Shown: positions 24,555 through 36,100 of the stretch, one piece after another | Layout: each line of letters opens with the position of its first letter | Position numbering within the stretch: the first letter of the stretch is position 1 | DNA from: Acheta domesticus | Lineage: Eukaryota; Arthropoda; Insecta; Orthoptera; Gryllidae | Assembly (NCBI GenBank): GCA_031308135.1 | Contig: JAHLJT010000631.1 | Location: 260,812,355-260,876,354, forward strand | DNA length: 64,000 nt | Direction of reading: 5' to 3' | Notes under the pieces: generated by a model | Database searches by the model: none | What the model saw: the letters and a program-made list of their open reading frames with translations, nothing else | Told to the model about the DNA's origin: nothing | Made by a program: the position numbers and the translations under genes

Positions 24555-24830
24555 TCAGAAGAAAGTGATTATCTTTTTATCTATATGATGCCTCTTCTCT
24601 TCCAACCTTTCAACCAAGATAGCAGTAGTGTCAGTGATCTGAATAGCAGTTGCCTGCCATGCATCAAAGAACAATCTTGGGCCATCCTGATTTCTATATG
24701 GTTTTCTGATGATTATTACTGCAATCCCTTCCTCTTTATGTTTATAAGTAATATAAACATCTTTGATACGTACATGGCCAATAAGTTTTCCATTACTGAA
24801 GCTTTTCGTCTTTATTACATTGAACACCAT
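24555..24830 (-). pseudogene. Possible endonuclease remnant upstream of the decayed LINE RT
   Basis: A 91-codon - strand frame includes GIAVIIIRKPYRNQDGP. This loosely resembles the ..IQEPY..G.. part of LINE apurinic-type endonucleases. Its position, 5' of the RT remnant on the same strand, is right for one element. The similarity is weak. Confidence 0.35.
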
Positions 24831-25230
24831 TCATTGTCATAGAAACATGAATATTGCTTCTTACATTTCAATCTTTCTTAAAATCTTTCAACCTTGTTCC
24901 TGCTAATGAACCTTTTTCTCAACAATGAAGGAAAGAGAAAAAAAAATAACAAAAAACAATAGTCACAACAAAAGCAAAATTAAACAAGCAATATTGCCAA
25001 AAAAAGTACAAATGGTCTCAATTAAAATGATTTAATCTCTTTCTGTAGTATTGATACTTGGAAGTGTCTTTTATCAAAGAACACTTTTTTTTCCACATTT
25101 CCTCAATTTTTTGTTCCTTTAATAGAATGGATATTAGACTGAGAAAATCATAAAAGAGCTTTTCATTAGTAAATTCAGGGGAATTTTGGAGCCAATTTAA
25201 GAAAATGTGTGAGTGATTCTGAAAATGCAC
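24800..25230 (+). repeat. Dispersed repeat family D, copy 1
   Basis: Matches 41800-42210 in the same orientation over several spaced blocks: ACATTGAACACCATTCATTGTCATAG versus ACATTCAACGCCATTCCTTG (start), AAAATCTTTCAACCT, CCTCAATTTTT, and GGAGCCAATTTAAGAAAAT followed by TTCTGAAAATG. A related GAAAAAATTTGGAGCC block occurs at 2398, linking it to the repeat around 1826-2431. Confidence 0.65.
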
Positions 25231-25451
25231 ATTGAGCTCATGTACTTTTGAAATTTTGAGAATCTTTCTTGGTAATTATGTGAAGCATTTATGTTCACAA
25301 ACGGCATATGATATTTAATTATAAAATACCCTGGTAAATAAATGATGCCAGGAAGAAGGGGTTGGTCATCTCAAATGACATCATCTTAGGGGTGATACCC
25401 ACCCATACTATTTAAAAAAATATTTACATGATTTACAAAATTTCAACTTAA

Positions 25452-25628
25452 ATTATTAATTTTGGAAATCTATATGAGGTGTTGGCTCTCCATCGGCTTT
25501 TTCGGCAACGCGGCTGAAAAAGCTTTATGCAAGAATAAATAGTTACGATGGAGAGCCAACACCTCATATAGATTTCGATTATAAGCATCGTAAACACCGC
25601 ACCATTTCCTACCATTATTAATTTTGGA
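25452..25628. mobile_element. 147-bp hairpin-bearing insertion with 15-bp target duplication
   Basis: ATTATTAATTTTGGA occurs at 25452-25466 and again at 25614-25628. Between them is a 147-bp segment with a perfect 30-bp inverted repeat (arms 25466-25495 and 25546-25575). The loop of 50 nt itself contains GCTTTTTC/GAAAAAGC. The 15-bp duplication suggests insertion by target-primed reverse transcription. There is no poly(A) tail, open frame or tRNA-like promoter. The identity is unknown. Confidence 0.8.
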
Positions 25629-27968
25629 TTGCTGTTCAATTTTTTATCTAATAGTTCAATAAATAACTATAATGACCATGTTCAAGTTGAGTTTGTTTGT
25701 TGTCGACTTCTAAAATTCAGGATGCTTGAAATAATTTTGCCTCAAAAACAGAATATACCAAACCAACATTCACTCTGTCTAACTTGTGTTCAAATTAAAT
25801 ATGATGTTCCTTTGTCAACATCATCTGCATCATGATCTTGGGTTTTGCAACTTGTTTCTATTGCTTTACTGCAAAATTCTTGGTGGATATTAGTCTTCCA
25901 AGTGTTTGCTTTATTGCCGCTTCTTTTATCTTCCTATATTTGTTCCACCGTGGCTACCTGTTTATTTTGAGAGAAATACTCATGATAATTTATTACAAAT
26001 ATTATATAACTTACTAAGTTCCATTTGTTCAGCACTGATAATATGACAGTAAAAAGACCACTAAAATGTTCATGTGCTATTCAATTATGAATAATTAATG
26101 ATTTTGTGTTTATTATACTTTCATTAAAATAATTGATTATGTACTGTAAATATTTCTATGTATTACCTTGAATTAGCTTATCCTGCATTTCAAAAAAGTA
26201 ATGTAATACTTAAAAAAGGAATACAAAACAAATGTTTAAATCAGATAAAATTGATGAAACAATTAGTGTCAGATTTCTCATATCTTATGTAATAATGGAA
26301 GTGGACAGTTGAGGGAGGAGTACCCTTCATAATAAGCATATATCGCTAATAAAATGTTTAGTGGAACTGTACCAAATGATAGGTGTATTATCACTGGCGA
26401 CCGGCGGTGCATGTGCACAGATGAGAACCGCCCACTTCCCAGGACAGCCCCAGGCACATGAGTTCCCAAGGGCTGCACACAAAGTTGCCAAGGGCATATC
26501 TGAGAAATGGTGTTTGGGATTTCATTGCAGAACAGTGGGCCATACGCAAAATGGAAGGGCAGAGGAATGAGAGCTTTGGTAGTTATTGAAGTGTAGTTAT
26601 TGGAGTCATTTTTGTGTCCACCAGGACACACTGCGTGAAATATGGGTCAACAAATACTTCAACAGATGGGGTTCTGGGACATCTAGCAGTAAATGGACTA
26701 CAAGACCCAAAGATTTATGATCTTTGGCTATGTAACCTGGGCTGATAACTGTGGAGCGACTGCAAGAATGTCAAAAGTAGAATGCAGACAAGAGCAGAGA
26801 TCATGAGGTGCTACTAAAAAGTTAACCCTCACCAAAGATTCCAAGGCAATTGTGTCAACTTGTCTCAGTTCTTCAAGTCTCAATTCTCATGAAACTTGAC
26901 TGGTAGTTGGATTCCTTGAGGCACATGTACTCGTTCCAGCTGAGGAAATGCTTCAGTTCAGTTTCTGAGCACACCATGACATTACATGCACAGAAATTTA
27001 AAAGTGTATCCTGAAAAAGATTTTCTATCGATGTTGTAGCCCAGTCAGCATCTACAAAATTGAGTATGAGAGTACCTTTGCCATGCCTCGGAAGATAAGA
27101 GCTTATCTGCTGTAAGTTTCTTGCGTCTTGATCTGTGGATCATTAATTTCTTGCAGAAGGGTTTTGACTGGGTTGTATCTTTAGATGAGGAATCTTCAAA
27201 TAAGTTTTCAGAATTGAATCTGTCAATGAAATTAACTTCCCTAGAGATTTATGTGATTTTTTCCTCATGAACCCATACGTGAATTTGAGCAGTTGGAATT
27301 TTCAATGAAGTTTCTCAGGAAAGCTTCTCAGTTTGAATATTCCTGAGTTGGTTTTTCAGGAACTACACCTTGCTCCAGGAGGTGCACGGATGCGATATGC
27401 TTGACAGCTCTCCAATCCACTTCTCAAAAGGGGTTCCGCCAGGTAATCCTTTTGTTGGTACTAGTTGCGAATTGTTTTACTGTGACTGAGGTGACTGCCC
27501 AAAATGAAGGTGACCTCCCAGAATCGATTAACTAACAGCATGCAACCTACACGAGAGTGCTGTTCTTGCTTTCTCAAGATTTCAATTTTTTGGAATACTT
27601 TATAGAAGCTCCAGCATTTTAGAAATTTTCTCAAAATGATGCATAATTTCTCTTTAAATATTTTGTTTGATAAGAGGATTGCTGAGATTAAGAGGTATGC
27701 TTTCTACAATGGTGCAGGTTCTGTTTCCATCAAAACCTGGACAATTTTTGCACACAAACAGTCCCAATTTTTTTCTTTTAATTTTGTGCTCAAAGAAGTT
27801 TAATAATGTGGCACAAGTTCTAACTCTTTCATTAAAACCTCTCGAATTTTGAAAATTACAAAGTTCAGTTTCTCTCGGTACAATTGAAGCTGTTAAAGCT
27901 AGAGATTTCATTGTTAATGCAAAGTATTTCTCAAGGTCAGATTTTCAAATCATTTCATGTACACTTTT
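25629..27968. other. Intergenic sequence, unassigned
   Basis: Contains a less AT-rich part (about 26380-27560) whose - strand frames (for example 26278-26631) resemble broken coding sequence but match no family I can name. It may be the 5' part of the decayed LINE on the same strand. Otherwise AT-rich and featureless. Confidence 0.35.
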
Positions 27969-28666
27969 TACTTTCTCGCTACGGGGTAGAGAGAAAGTTA
28001 TGTAATATTTCTCGAGAAAACAGTGAATTTATTGCAGAAACACTCGTATTACAGGGCCCTGGTAACGAAAAAATCAATAAATCCAATTGATAATTTTGAG
28101 AAAAAAAATCCTCTTTAGACATGATGTGGGCAGAATCCATGTTTTTGTGGGTCCTTGATACCGAAAAATCGAATGATGGCAAAAAGTCTGTCCGTTCGTC
28201 TGTGAACAATGCTAGTGGCTAAACCGTTCAGCCAAATTTCTCCAAAATTGATATTCCCCAATCGATCTGCCTGGCGTCGCGGCCCTTTGAATTTGAAACC
28301 GATATTTTAATTTTGGGGGGTACTTAACATGAAGCTTCTGGGACAGTTTCAAAATTTTGAAAAAAAATAGCTTAATCATTTTTTATTAAATTTTGTTGTT
28401 GGATAGTGTAAAGGACGTTTACGAGAATGGTGTAGGTCTCACTTTCGGTGAAAACCCTGATTTTCGAAAACTGCAAAAGTTCAAAATTTTTCGTCATCTT
28501 CCTACAACTGAAATATTAAATATAGAGGTTTTTTTATGAAATCTGTTCCTTAAAGATAGATATTGAAATAAGGTCTTGTAGAATTTTTCGTCAATTTGAG
28601 TAGTTTTCGCCTGATTTTGCGTAAAATTACGGGCGAGAAAGTATGTGTTGTTTTAGCACCACTAGT
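27969..28666 (+). repeat. Dispersed repeat family A, longest copy
   Basis: Starts TTACTTTCTCGCTACGGGG and ends GGGCGAGAAAGTATGTG followed by TTTTAGCACCACTAGT. The first and last bases around TACTTTCTCGC and GCGAGAAAGTA form an 11-bp inverted terminal repeat. All internal landmarks are present in order. No coding potential. This copy is the best reference for the family. Confidence 0.8.
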
Positions 28667-31600
28667 TTTTGAGTATCGTATTACTAATTTTCTGATAATT
28701 TAAGAGTTGATATTCGCAGGATTACGGGAACATTATAAATATTGTTCAAATGACTTTAATTTTACACACACACACACAAAAAGAGCATTTCTCTTGTAAG
28801 GAAGTTTATTGTAGTTCCTCTTATAAGTATGTTCAGATTACATTGAAGATTCTACTTTAAACTTTTTGATTTTGATCATAATGCATTGGTTTCTTATGAG
28901 GATTATTCTAGAGTTTTGTCATTTTATTGGTTGAATCTGTTTTAAATTGAAGAACATGTTCATAGGATTAAACTGAATCAGATCCTTGTGCAGTAGTTCC
29001 TTGTGATCTCCCTACTACTGTCCTTATTCCAACTAACAATGGGCTTTGTTTCTGACAAACTCCAAGTTAGCTTAATGATGATAATTTTATTTCTCATTTT
29101 CAAAATAGACATGTTGGCAACACATTGGTTTGTAAAATTTCTGAAAACATTCCAAAAGTGTGACAGGGAGCTATCTCTTTGATTTGTCTTCCAGTCTTAC
29201 TCCCAGGACATCCAATGTTCATGTTCATTTCAAACAAGCTTTTGTTGCCTTCAGAGGGATTTTACCATTCAAGCATTTCTTTAAACATCTTTACTAGGGA
29301 CTATTTTAACTGTGAATGTAACGATCAAAACTGGATGATCATATTTAGTATTGGATTATCCTTTTCGTAATATATGGAGTCTTCAGATTAAGTAAAAGGA
29401 GTCTATGGAGCCACCTATCCCTTTTTCTGTCAGTTTCATTTCTTAGTCCAGTGCTCCCTATCAGTGAAACTAAAGAGTTTTGTAGCTTTGGAGTTCTGTA
29501 GATAGAAATAAGTGAGTTTTTAATGGAAACCACCACACTGTCATTACATTGATAGCACAGTAGTTATCCATGCTAATAACATATTAGCATAGCTATTGTC
29601 ATAAGTAAGAGGGTGTCAATGAAAATTATTAAAACTATTCCCATGAGCTACAATAAGGGAACTTTCAGCATCGTTTTGAAATTCATGTGGCTGTGTACCA
29701 TGCAAAGTGCCTGAATGGAATAATTAATTTCTAACTGTCCGATGAACAAAAAACTGGTACATAAGAACAAACATTTCCTTCCAATGTGAATAACCCTTGA
29801 ATCATTGAAAGCGACTCAGGTTGATTGATAAGAAATATCAAGATACAAAAGTTTTAAGGTTTATATCTTTATTTTCTCTTAATACAAGGAATCTAACATT
29901 ATCATCTATTTAAATTCATTTACATCACAATTTACAATTTATTATGGTTCAGATCCTTTCCTTCATAAGTAAAATAAACATAACTGGTCACATGAAAAGC
30001 AAAAAATGAAAGTACATAAAAACACTTGTCTGGAAGGGTGTTACAAAATTTTTCAATTAGCTGAGAATTTATTTGGGTACTTTTTCTTTAATAATGCATA
30101 TGATCATAATTTGCAACATAATATTTCATAGGTCAGCTTAAGAAAACAGTGAAATTTTCCAGTCATTAAAAGATGCTTCTTTTTTTTCCCCATCTGTAAT
30201 CATTTATACTTTTGCCCAGATTTAGTGGTTGTATTCTATTCTACATTTATTATTTATTAGAAATTGAATGAGTATTATTACATTCTTTAACATTTAGGCA
30301 ATGTTCAGATTTAAAGTTAATGTAATTTAAACTTTTTGTTATGAATCTTCTAGTACAATGGAGAGAAATTAAACATTTATATTGGTGTTGACTGCCATTA
30401 CTTACAATATTTTCCTAAATGTTCTGAACTTTTCTGGGCCTGGGGTTGGAAATAATATTAAGAAGAATTTTTGCAATAAAATAATGAGTTGTTAAGAATC
30501 TCATTAATGTGTAATGAATTAAACTTGGGCTTTCTATTTCAGTTTTTCTATTCAAAGGCAAATTCTCTGTAGTTTCAAAAGTTTTCTATTTAGTTTTAAA
30601 TAGATGTCTAATTCATGTTAATATTTATATTTGTCATACTTCAAATCACATATACTTGAATGAGAAACTAAAGTCATAAAAATAAGGGCCTAAATATTTT
30701 AAAGTCAGCTATGAAGTCAATTTGAGTCGACTATTCACCTCTTTTCTTTTCTGTGGTGTATAAGTCTATAATATAATTTTTTATAGCATTCCGTTAACAA
30801 TTAAGAAATACTGTTTTCTTAAGCTGTAAGAACATAAATTATAAAATGTATTTACTCAGCTAAATTTGCTTATGAATGTAGTTATGGTAACTTGTTGAAC
30901 TAGTAGAAATTAAAATAGTTAAAGAAATTTTTTAAAAAAATTACAAATGCAAAGTTCTAATTATTTTACTGGTGAAAAAAACAAAAAACAAAACATAATA
31001 TTTGAGCAAAGAATAAGAAATATAAGTAATTTTATGTTTTGTTTGAAATAATATGAATAACTATTTCAATAACATTCATCAACAATGAGTCAATTCACAA
31101 TTTTAAAGTAATCTCACAGGGATTTTGGAAATTAATCAATTCATTAAATTTCTCTTGCAGGAATAAACAAAAGGGCCTTTGTCATGGTAAAGAAAATCAA
31201 CACAAACTTCTGTATTTTGATATTTGGTCTTGTACAGCAAGTAAATATAAAAAATTTATCTTTAATTAAACATTTACACAAATACTATTGAGAATGTTAC
31301 AAAAAATATTACAATTATTAATAAAATAAACTGGTTTTGATACAACATTTCATTTAAAACGTACTTCTTCAAATTTCTCTTATCTTTGAATGAGAAAGCT
31401 TTATACACATATATTAAATCATAACTTGAGTAAAATATGCATTCCAACAATCTATAGAATTCAAATTGTTTAAAAATAGATCTGTGTACATGGACATTAA
31501 CCATTATTTAATGTTGCTAGTTGCATATTCTTCTATTGTTTCATTTATGTACCCTGGAATAAAATAATTTGACAAATTTGAAAGTTTCTGCATCTAGCTC

Positions 31601-33156
31601 AAAATTTTGTATTCAGTAAATTTTGAACAATACTAAGATCATGGACTGCAGAAATAAGTTACTTGTGTGAAAATTATCTAAATATAAATAGTATTGGTAT
31701 AGCAAAATCTAATTGATTTGAAAACAGTATAAAAGAATGATAGAAACAATTTGTTCCCACTGATTTCTCATATTTCCTTGCAAGACTGTTTTGACACAAA
31801 TCAGTACCACATAAGTTTTCCTACCTCAACTTGATCTGGAATGATAGGAAGTATACAGTCATATTAATTATGCAAGACTGTTGATATGCCCTGTCCAATA
31901 TAAAACTACCAATAGATTACAATACAATACATAGTTAAACATGTATTCAATGGAATGAACAAATTATTCAAAATGATACTTCATGCTCAGCACATTTCAA
32001 CAATAACCATCACAGCCTTTCAGCACTCCTTTTAGGAAGAGTATGTCCACAGCATTTCCTTAATTGTGCAGGAACTTTCTTTCAAAGCATTATTTTCACT
32101 GGTAGGCGTCAACAATCTAAAATAGCAACAAAGTTTGCATATCTAATAACATCTAAACTACAGAAAGAGGTCAGTGTACAAAACAAAAATTATTTTTATT
32201 TTGTGGTGTTTATATTGTTTCAGGTACTTTTTCACCCTTCCAAGACCATGTAAAAATAGACCTACTTATACATACACATTTATATTTACACATTCTACCA
32301 TCATGTCACAATGCTTTGATGAAGTATCACTTCCAGAATATCAAAAGATAGATAATGTGTCTCAAATAAAGTCTTGGTAATTATTAAAAATGCATTGAAG
32401 AAATAAGAAGCTTTTCTGATTTATCTTCATTATGAAATACTGATAAAACATTTAAAAATAAATGGTCAGAACACGTGTTCCAAAAATTAACAACAAAAAT
32501 ATCATTGCCTGGCAGCATGAACTCTGTGCCAATATGCATTCTTTTGTCAAAAACAAAAATTATATTTCTTCAAATACTTTTTCCTGAAACTTAAAAAATG
32601 TAAGTGTTGCACAAACACTCAATATTTCTTTTGGCACTTTGTCGTTGAATATTCTCAAAACATAAACAACTTTCAAATGTGGAATCTGACCATTTTGTGT
32701 AAATTTAGTGTGCATCACAACAGCCTTGCATATGAAAGAAATAGAAATAAAATTGCAGTTAATAAAATTAACAAACAACCATAAGGAAGATTTTATGTGT
32801 TTTTCTTGTCCTCTGTAACTATCACAAGTGTTCATTGGAATTTCTTGTGAATAGTTATCAATTACTCAGGTATCTGAGCAATAAATGATTACTCTTTGAG
32901 ATTTTAAAGCTGGTGAAATTTAGCAGAAAACATTGAATGCCACCAACAGTTATTTGTTACACATCTTCTCCTAAGCAATTGTAATAAAGCTTAGGACATG
33001 GTCGAGTATTACATATGACAACAACATTGATCTAACATTATTGTTGGGGACTTTTCTAGTCCTAGGTTGACATCTGCACTACTTGGGAGTGCTCTGCAAT
33101 GGAATACACACTACACATTGAATGCTGCTTGCTTTCTCTCTTGTCTGCAAATGTTG
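28667..33156. other. AT-rich intergenic sequence including the transporter 3' UTR
   Basis: Strongly AT-rich with no recognised repeat, RNA or coding frame. The transporter on the - strand ends at 33157, so its 3' UTR starts at 33156. Candidate - strand AATAAA signals (TTTATT on +) occur near 32195 and 29868, so the UTR could be 1 to 3.3 kb. A short CA repeat lies near 28758. Confidence 0.45.
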
Positions 33157-36100
33157 CTAATCAAACATTGATTGGGTAGGTGCCACCTCAAGCAGGAGTT
33201 GCAGGAAAACAGTAATTGTATCTGAAAAAAGATTTAAAACCAATGATCATATAACATAAGTTAAAAATGCACACTGAAAGGTACTTTTACCAGCAATGAC
33301 AATGGACATAGTATATTTTCAATAACTTACCCATTACAGCAGGTACATAACCATAGTGTACAAATGGCACATAGAACAGTAAGCCAGCTATGATAAATGT
33401 TGCTGCATACAGATATTCTATTTTTGGTTCATCAATAATAGGTGCCACAATGAGGTAGATCGATATCACCAGCACAATCAATGGGATGATAATCGGGACC
33501 TGCACCATACAAATTTAGAAGGAAATTTAATATAAGTTTTTTAAGTAAACAATATTATATCACTCTTTAAATAGAGCCAGACATCTCTAAACATTTTTCA
33601 ATAGAATATAATTAAAATGATAGGGTTTATTTGAATTTATTGTCACATCTATATGTGCAGTGAATTAGTGGTTAGGTTAAATTTCCCTACTTTTCGTGGT
33701 CTGACTTTTAAAGTTTGCACAGTTGTGTAAAATTAAGATTTTGTAATAAATCTTTAAAATTTGGTGAAATACACCCCATTGCTGGTAACTTCTCACCATT
33801 ACAAAGTGGATGTAATAGCTGTCATTAGTAATGTCATGCCCTGACGAGTAGAGAAATTTCACTTAATTTTACTGCACATACACATACTTTTCTTGTTCAT
33901 GCCACATTATGAAATGACCAAGACAACAAATTTATTTATTATTTTCCTTGCATTTATTTGTTTAAAATTCCCTAATGTAGTTTCAAATGTTTTTCATGAC
34001 CCCATACCTTGCAATTGGAATGACATTTGGTTAAGAAGTTTTGTTTCTAGAATCACTGGTCTTTTGCTTTAAGGTAGCGCTTTAGTTAAAGGAGGATCTG
34101 GGCTCACTCAACAACACATGTCAGAGATATCACTTCAATTATGCTTTTCTGGTCATGCACACTTCAGCAGTAATATGACAGTCTGCATGGTCCCTGGCTC
34201 GTAAAAGTTGGGGAGGGAATCAAAAAGATATGTCAACCTTCCTGAAATTATTAGGTAAAGTCAGAGCAATATTTTTATTGATTTATTGAAGTTAACATGG
34301 TGCACATACATAATGAAAAAAATGTTAACTTTTGTCGTAGCTCTTCATGAATTCAATAACGTACTCTGGTAAATAACTTAGAAAACATAGCAGGCAAGAA
34401 GCTGATGAAGGAGGGGGGACTAGTTAGAGCGATAGTGGTAGCAAGCATGTACTCATTGGTCCTCTTTGTTAGATATGAAATGGGGGCTCATGGGATATTC
34501 CTACAACAACCCAGTTCAGAAGCATCTTCATTATATTTCTTTCCCATATATTTTTGGTTAATTAAGGAGGGTAACAGATTTTAGTTTTCACCAAGTTATC
34601 GTTTCAAATACTTGAAGTTTTTAAATGAATAATTATAATTGTTATAATTTATTTTACTGAAGCTGTATTAATTAGCTGTTATAAATTCTATATGAATAAT
34701 AAAGCTAATGAGAATACGTTTTATAGAATATAGAAATTGATTTATTAGGTAATTCAGAAAAAAAGAAATTTCAATTGTTCTACTAATGAATGCCATTTCT
34801 CTGCAGTTAGACAAATTTGAAGGTTTTAAAAAAATGAAAATGAAAGGCTCAAATATCTGAATAGATGCTAATGGACATAGTAAGATAAATGCAAAAAAAG
34901 TTGATACAGAAGCATACAAATATGCTCAATATCACAAAAAGTAGGGATGTAGAAAAAATTGAATATGACAACCATTTGTGTCCGAAGACGAGCAAAATCT
35001 TGATCCTCCTGATAAAATGGAGTGAGAAAAGTAATGAAGAAGAGATAATTATATTTTATAAAATGAATTATTAGAAAATTTACGGTGACCAGAAATATGT
35101 TTTCTTAGATGAGGATGCTGGGTGTTAATGGTTTAAAATGCATTATCCGTTCATAAATAGAAAAATAATGCATTTATATGGACATTTTTTTTACCTTGTA
35201 TGGTCTAGGTGTATGTGGTTTTGTCTTACGCATAACCAATAGAGCCAACATGGAACCTCCATAGAAGATCCAGGCAGTAAAGCTGAAGAAGTCAATCAGG
35301 GAGTCTATGGTTCCTGACATCACCATTGCTACAGCAATCAGTGACTGTAACATATAGTAACATCACTTTCAGAAATCTATGATTCGATATGTTCAATGAA
35401 ATAGAAAGTTTAGAAACACACATTTTTTATAAGGACATATAAAAAAAGGTGAAGAGTGATAATGACCCATGGAAGGTGCTAAAATATTGGTCTCAGAATA
35501 TACATGAGAGAAAATACTTTGATTTCTATGAAATTAATTGCTTAAAATGTCTCATTGAAATTATTTCTGTTTTTCAACATTATATGTTTTTTCTTGTCAA
35601 GGTTATCTCTTAACAATAATTGTATACCCTACATGCAGTAAACCCTACAACCGGCTAGGTGTGCGAAGGATTTTTTCGCCCTTAAAAATCCACGACTTTA
35701 ATCGGGTTTAAATCCGTGTGTAAACCGGGCCTGAACCCTCGAACTTGGGTATAACAGCCCGATACACTAACTCGTACACCATCGCCGTTACTCGGGTAGA
35801 GTTGGGTTATTCTCAGGCTGCCGTTTTCTACTATATTGGACTGGTCTAGTTGTTGAAGTTCCAGTTTCCTCACTTGGGTTTTCTGCTGAGGCGTCCCCTC
35901 GTCTGCAGGCAGAATGTGAGGTATTGGTAATCGCCGCCTGTGTAGTCCTCGATTACCCTCCAGACGCTCTCTCCAGCTGCGAGCTCTTCAGATGCCAGCG
36001 TGATGTCCGCGCTTGTTTCCGAGTACCAGGGCCGTCGATGAATGTGGACGTCGGCCCCTTCTGACTTGTCTGGCCGCCAACTCCAACAAATACCTTCCCC

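Noticed and set aside
28758..28780. Possible CRISPR-like or regulatory CA repeat
   Set aside because: A plain CA dinucleotide tract. No spaced direct repeats of CRISPR type occur anywhere in the window.
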